Both the position numbers and the translations under genes were made by a program. A DNA stretch of 64,000 nt from Hydractinia symbiolongicarpus (taxonomy: Eukaryota > Cnidaria > Hydrozoa > Anthoathecata > Hydractiniidae): NCBI RefSeq assembly GCF_029227915.1, contig NC_079880.1:7752001-7816000 (forward strand). The letters run 5' to 3'. A model generated the notes under the pieces. That model was not told where the DNA came from, searched no databases, and was given only the letters and a program-made list of their open reading frames with translations. Positions within the stretch are counted from its first letter, which is position 1. Every line of letters begins with the position of its first letter. Positions 63,901 to 64,000 of the stretch are shown piece by piece.

Positions 63901-64000
63901 AACAGTGTCTATTTGTTTAGCGTAAACTAACGGCTAGGATTGCTCCCACATTAAAAAGTGGTTTCTTTATATACATTTTTAAATAAAGCGCTACCACAGC
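57933..64000. repeat. Block G: mixed trimers (d-e-f) and tetramers (d-e-f-g)
   Basis: The order of monomers is e 57933, f 58306, d 58670, e 59043, f 59416, e 59782, f 60155, g 60521, d 60893, e 61266, f 61639, g 62005, d 62378, e 62751, f 63124, d 63490, e 63863 (cut by the window end). Tetramers measure about 1484 bp (60155 to 61639 and 61639 to 63124) and trimers 1110 bp. Monomers h, a, b and c and all class X monomers are absent. Copies are nearly identical, so this is among the youngest parts of the window. Confidence 0.87.

Larger units (their letters stand above)
1..64000. repeat. Satellite DNA array, 373-bp monomer, fills the window
   Basis: The entire window is a head-to-tail tandem array. 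The motif ctgatacc or a close variant recurs at 21, 394, 767, 1140, 1513, 1886, 2260, 2633 and so on to 63863, giving 168 anchors in one orientation. The modal spacing is 373 bp. No stretch of unique sequence, transposon, rRNA or tRNA gene interrupts it. The longest Met-initiated open frames are only 60-83 codons and lie in the same repeat sequence, so none is credible as a gene. Arrays of this kind are known at centromeres, pericentromeres, subtelomeres and sex or B chromosomes. Which applies here cannot be read from the sequence. The family is not one I recognise. Confidence 0.98.

Noticed and set aside
1-64000. CRISPR array
   Set aside because: The period is 373 bp, the repeat fills the whole period and there are no unique spacers or cas genes.
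1-64000. 5S rDNA or other tandem RNA gene array, or rDNA spacer sub-repeats
   Set aside because: No segment resembles 5S, 18S, 28S or tRNA sequence, and no RNA gene flanks the repeat in the window.
1-64000. CENP-B box
   Set aside because: I looked for the core TTCGnnnnAnnCGGG on both strands in representative monomers and found no match. The gcgcgggctaacggg variant (near 2317, 6047 and 7540) lacks the TTCG half at the required distance.

Overview
The whole 64 kb window is one uninterrupted satellite DNA array. I found no gene, RNA gene, transposon or other unique sequence in it. The unit is an AT-rich monomer of about 373 bp, always in the same orientation. I placed an anchor at the motif ctgatacc (or its variants) and located 168 anchors by hand, from position 21 to position 63863. 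Most intervals are 364-374 bp. The exceptions are 19 long monomers (447-450 bp), three 618-bp composites and two 129-bp truncated monomers. All positions, intervals and counts are by eye, with no alignment software.

Organism: a eukaryote, from a centromeric, pericentromeric or other heterochromatic block. The monomer at 394-766 has, by hand count, 75 C, 63 G and 17 CpG (37% GC, CpG observed/expected about 1.3). CpG is therefore not depleted, which argues against a heavily germline-methylated vertebrate or plant genome and fits many invertebrates. I do not recognise the satellite family, so the species is unknown.

Layout. Block A (1-10180) is a 10-monomer higher-order repeat (HOR) of 3731 bp; its second copy is enlarged to 15 monomers by a 1493-bp tetramer duplication and its third copy is partial. 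Block B (10181-21251) is a mosaic in which two monomer classes alternate strictly over 15 monomers (15301-20507). Block C (21252-29100) introduces a long monomer with a 76-bp internal duplication, in units of 5, 4, 3, 3 and 3 monomers. Block D (29101-39570) has a 1939-bp pentamer in two copies, then a 2260-bp HOR in three nearly identical copies that share one private deletion. Block E (38363-45632, overlapping D) is a 3635-bp unit in two copies. A transition (45633-47657) leads to block F (47658-57932), an 8-monomer HOR of 2973 bp with 1854-bp and 1110-bp internal amplifications. Block G (57933-64000) is a recent mix of three- and four-monomer units built around one monomer pair, called e-f here.

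The parts do not work together as genes. The sequence records repeated unequal exchange and segmental amplification, nearly always in register, on several length scales. The features most likely to matter functionally are short dyads kept in most monomers and a 19-bp palindrome that arose in the monomer type most amplified at the right end. A centromere role is plausible but not shown by the sequence.
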